Under the pieces are notes generated by a model, which was not told the origin of the DNA, made no database searches, and worked only from the letters and a program-made list of their open reading frames with translations. From the NCBI GenBank assembly GCA_949152475.1, contig OX424569.1:29619950-29683949 (forward strand): a stretch of 64,000 nt of DNA, written 5' to 3'. Shown piece after piece: positions 62,006 to 64,000 of this stretch. Numbering within the stretch: position 1 is the stretch's first letter; every line of letters begins with the position of its first letter. The stretch is from Terebella lapidaria. Taxonomy: Eukaryota > Annelida > Polychaeta > Terebellida > Terebellidae. Position numbers and translations under genes: made by a program.

Positions 62006-62441
62006 TAATTCTAATCCAAGGTGGTATACAGTGGCAATGACAAACTACTAAAATAAAGTCTAAGAATCTACGCTTCATGAAAGGGTTGAGTGGGTAGTAT
62101 TGGGATGGGGTTTGGGGTGGGTTTGGGTGGTAGTGGAGAACTCGGTGTGTTTTTATCATTGTATATTATTCACCATTATATATATCATGCATATCTAATT
62201 TGGCTATGTCGCTCTCTCTGATGTATAAAAAAAAAAAAAAGAAAAAAAAGTTGTATATATGTTGTATGGTTGTGGGAGTTACAGTCCTCGGACTCAGTGG
62301 CACAGCTGAGCTATGGGACATGTATAGTTTTCAATGTGCGATGTAATTCACTTCTGTATTTACATATCCTCATAGTTCGAATAAATTCTATTCTATTCTA
62401 TTCTAATTACATGTATCTCCATCTGACAGTCATACACTGTC

Positions 62442-62489
62442 TAATCACTCAACAACTTACGTTTGTAATCGTAAGTTGTTGAGTGATTA
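62442..62489. repeat. Perfect 20-bp stem hairpin
   Basis: TAATCACTCAACAACTTACG and its exact complement flank an 8-base loop (TTTGTAAT). It lies just beyond the 3' end of LINE-alpha. Confidence 0.9.
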
Positions 62490-63006
62490 ATGTCTTGATA
62501 AAACACACACCATGTAAGGTTGTGCAATATACCTGGCTACAGTGTTGTAACATGGCCACATCAGTGTTCTAGCAAGAGAATGATTCCACGCACTCAAAGC
62601 GCTAGCATCACTGAAACTGTTACCCATATCGGTTAATCCTGGTTTATGCAAGTGATTCTTTATTGTTCCCTGTCAGCCCTCCCAACTATCCGAACGAGAT
62701 TTTAGCGATTTTCAATTCATTATTTAACGATGATGAAAATCATAGATTTTTGGAAGCAATGCTCATTTCATGATCATAGGTGGTAAATTGAACGTCGTTC
62801 TCATGTCTGCAACAATTCAACCAAAACTTTATTTTATTGCGAAAATACTGAGACCAAGGTCATACAGTATGAACATATAATATCCAGATCTATGTCTTTG
62901 AAATTTGAAGTAAAAAAATAACCCCGGACATATATTTGTTTCGATGACGTCATTTCCTGCACACACCGACGTTCCGTACCCAAACCAATTCGGCCTGATC
63001 CACACA
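62490..63006. other. 3' flank and untranslated region of the peroxiredoxin gene
   Basis: Holds the minus-strand AATAAA at 62833-62838, about 170 bp past the stop. No other gene seen. Confidence 0.6.
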
Positions 63007-64000
63007 TCAATTCTTCTCGAAGAACGGCTTGCTATCCTTGACACTGGGTACGATAGTGTCCTTTCCAGGCTTCCATCCAGCGGGGCAGACTGTACATGGT
63101 GAACAACATCGCTGATATGTTATCTTACTTTAAGACAAGAGCTCTCTTTTGGAATAGTATGCAACTGGATATTTCATCGACCATGCAGAACAGAATGCAT
63201 TGCGAAATTTATTAGTTCTTGAAAGAATTAACGCTCCTATAATGAAATGAGGATACAAAATTCAGCCTTTGTACTTCAAGAACAACGACGCTAATCTCAC
63301 GGGTTTCCCATGCCCACGAAATATCAAAATAATAAAAAAAAATCGCTATCAAACCTATATATATAATTTACGAAATTACAATTAATGTAGGAAATTTCAA
63401 TGACGCAGATATTTTCGGAAAATTCTCCAGCTTCCTAAGTGGATATTCCCACATACCGACTCCGTGCTTGTCGGTGTGCTGGAAGGCTTGAACCAGTCGG
63501 AGTGTCTCATCCACAGACCGGCCCACGGGCAAATCGTTCACCGTAATCTGGCGCAGAGTGCCCTTCCCGTCCATGATAAACAGGCCTCTGTGTGGAGATC
63601 ATGGAAAGGTCTCATCCTGAAGCTATTACATGTGAGGGTTCCGTATGATGCAACGTCAGCATCCGAAATATTCTTATATATTTTGCGCCAGGATGTGGTA
63701 TTTTGTGAGAGGTTTTTTTTTTCAAATGTGTGGATATATTCTTATCGAAAGAAACAATAGTAGTGGGAATTGTATCAATGAACTTCACAACCACATGACC
63801 ATCGAACCTGCCCCGACCACCCCCCCCCCTCCATCGTGCCTCCCAATTACCCTCTCAAGCTCAGCCCTATCACATGGAGGACACACAGTCCCCCTACCCC
63901 CCCCCCCCCCCCTCACCTAAAAGGCACGCCTTCGTCTTCCTTGAGCACCCCATATCTCCGGGAGATGTCCATGGTCTTGTCAGCTAGCAATGGAATGGCC
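63007..64000 (-). CDS. Typical 2-Cys peroxiredoxin, C-terminal part (runs off the window)
   Basis: Three exons on minus: 64000-63917 (partial), 63587-63457, 63089-63007. The first gives [18 protein letters not shown] and EDEGVPF. The second gives [36 protein letters not shown] and DKHG. The third gives [11 protein letters not shown] with the resolving cysteine and ends KPFFEKN. This is the Prx1/2-type thiol peroxidase that reduces peroxides with thioredoxin. The peroxidatic cysteine and N terminus lie beyond 64000. HGEVCP of the family is HGVVCP here, with the second residue made across the splice (GTC|G-TC), and the C-terminal YF is FF. Donors G|GTGAGG and G|GTATGT are good. Confidence 0.93.

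Larger units (their letters stand above)
57006..62405 (+). mobile_element. Non-LTR retrotransposon (LINE-alpha) split by a foldback element
   Basis: The endonuclease (57074-58066) and reverse transcriptase (59881-62005) parts are separated by a 1.8 kb foldback. A 3' tail of ATTCT/TATTC repeats lies at about 62380-62405. Removing the insert and one copy of GATTGG rejoins the frame exactly (…TDW-SYLEHL). It is otherwise the best-preserved element here, with one frameshift in an A7 run near 61473. No ORF1 is recognised upstream, so the 5' end is uncertain. CR1/L2/jockey-type by its APE plus RT plan and tail. Confidence 0.88.

Overview
This is eukaryotic nuclear DNA from an animal, most likely a marine invertebrate. 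The evidence is AT-rich sequence, spliced genes with GT-AG introns and AATAAA signals, a tRNA-derived SINE, three LINEs, a Penelope-like retroelement and many palindromic DNA elements. I cannot settle the phylum. The SUEL-type lectin receptors, the macro-domain protein and the transposon types would fit a lophotrochozoan or an invertebrate deuterostome. Gene models below were spliced by hand from consensus sites, reading phase and comparison of paralogues.

Layout. 1.4-5.4 kb (minus): a five-exon type I membrane receptor with a SUEL-like lectin ectodomain, carrying a 1.6 kb foldback element in intron 2. 7.7-8.6 kb: a 55-bp tandem array split by a tRNA-type SINE. 9.4-11.5 kb (minus): a three-exon protein with two divergent macro domains. 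11.8-15.1 kb: three repeat elements. 16.8-18.7 kb (plus): a second SUEL-like receptor with the same exon phases as the first. 19.0-28.4 kb: a decayed minus-strand LINE that hosts at least four insertions, one of which hosts another LINE. 29.8-55.2 kb: five copies (A-E) of a secreted cysteine-rich protein family I do not recognise. Copy A is on minus; B, C, D and E are on plus. A Penelope-like element sits in A and other elements sit in D and E. 57.1-62.4 kb: a LINE split by a 1.8 kb foldback. 63.0-64.0 kb (minus): the 3' end of a typical 2-Cys peroxiredoxin.

The main result is the A-E family: signal peptide, ten-cysteine ectodomain of about 251 residues, and a common four-exon plan. In a naive reading each copy stops at a TAG right after exon 3. 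In all five, however, that TAG lies inside a splice donor (TG|GTAGG), and about 80-270 bp downstream (about 190 bp in A) a conserved acceptor leads to a nine-residue final exon. Copy A has a one-base deletion and is probably a pseudogene, unless this is a sequence error. D and E come from a recent duplication of about 5.2 kb, and later insertions in each can be dated relative to it.

Function is inferred only. The two SUEL-like receptors have cytoplasmic tyrosine motifs of ITIM type and, with the macro-domain gene and the expanding secreted family, could belong to recognition or innate immunity. Nothing in the sequence proves a joint pathway.
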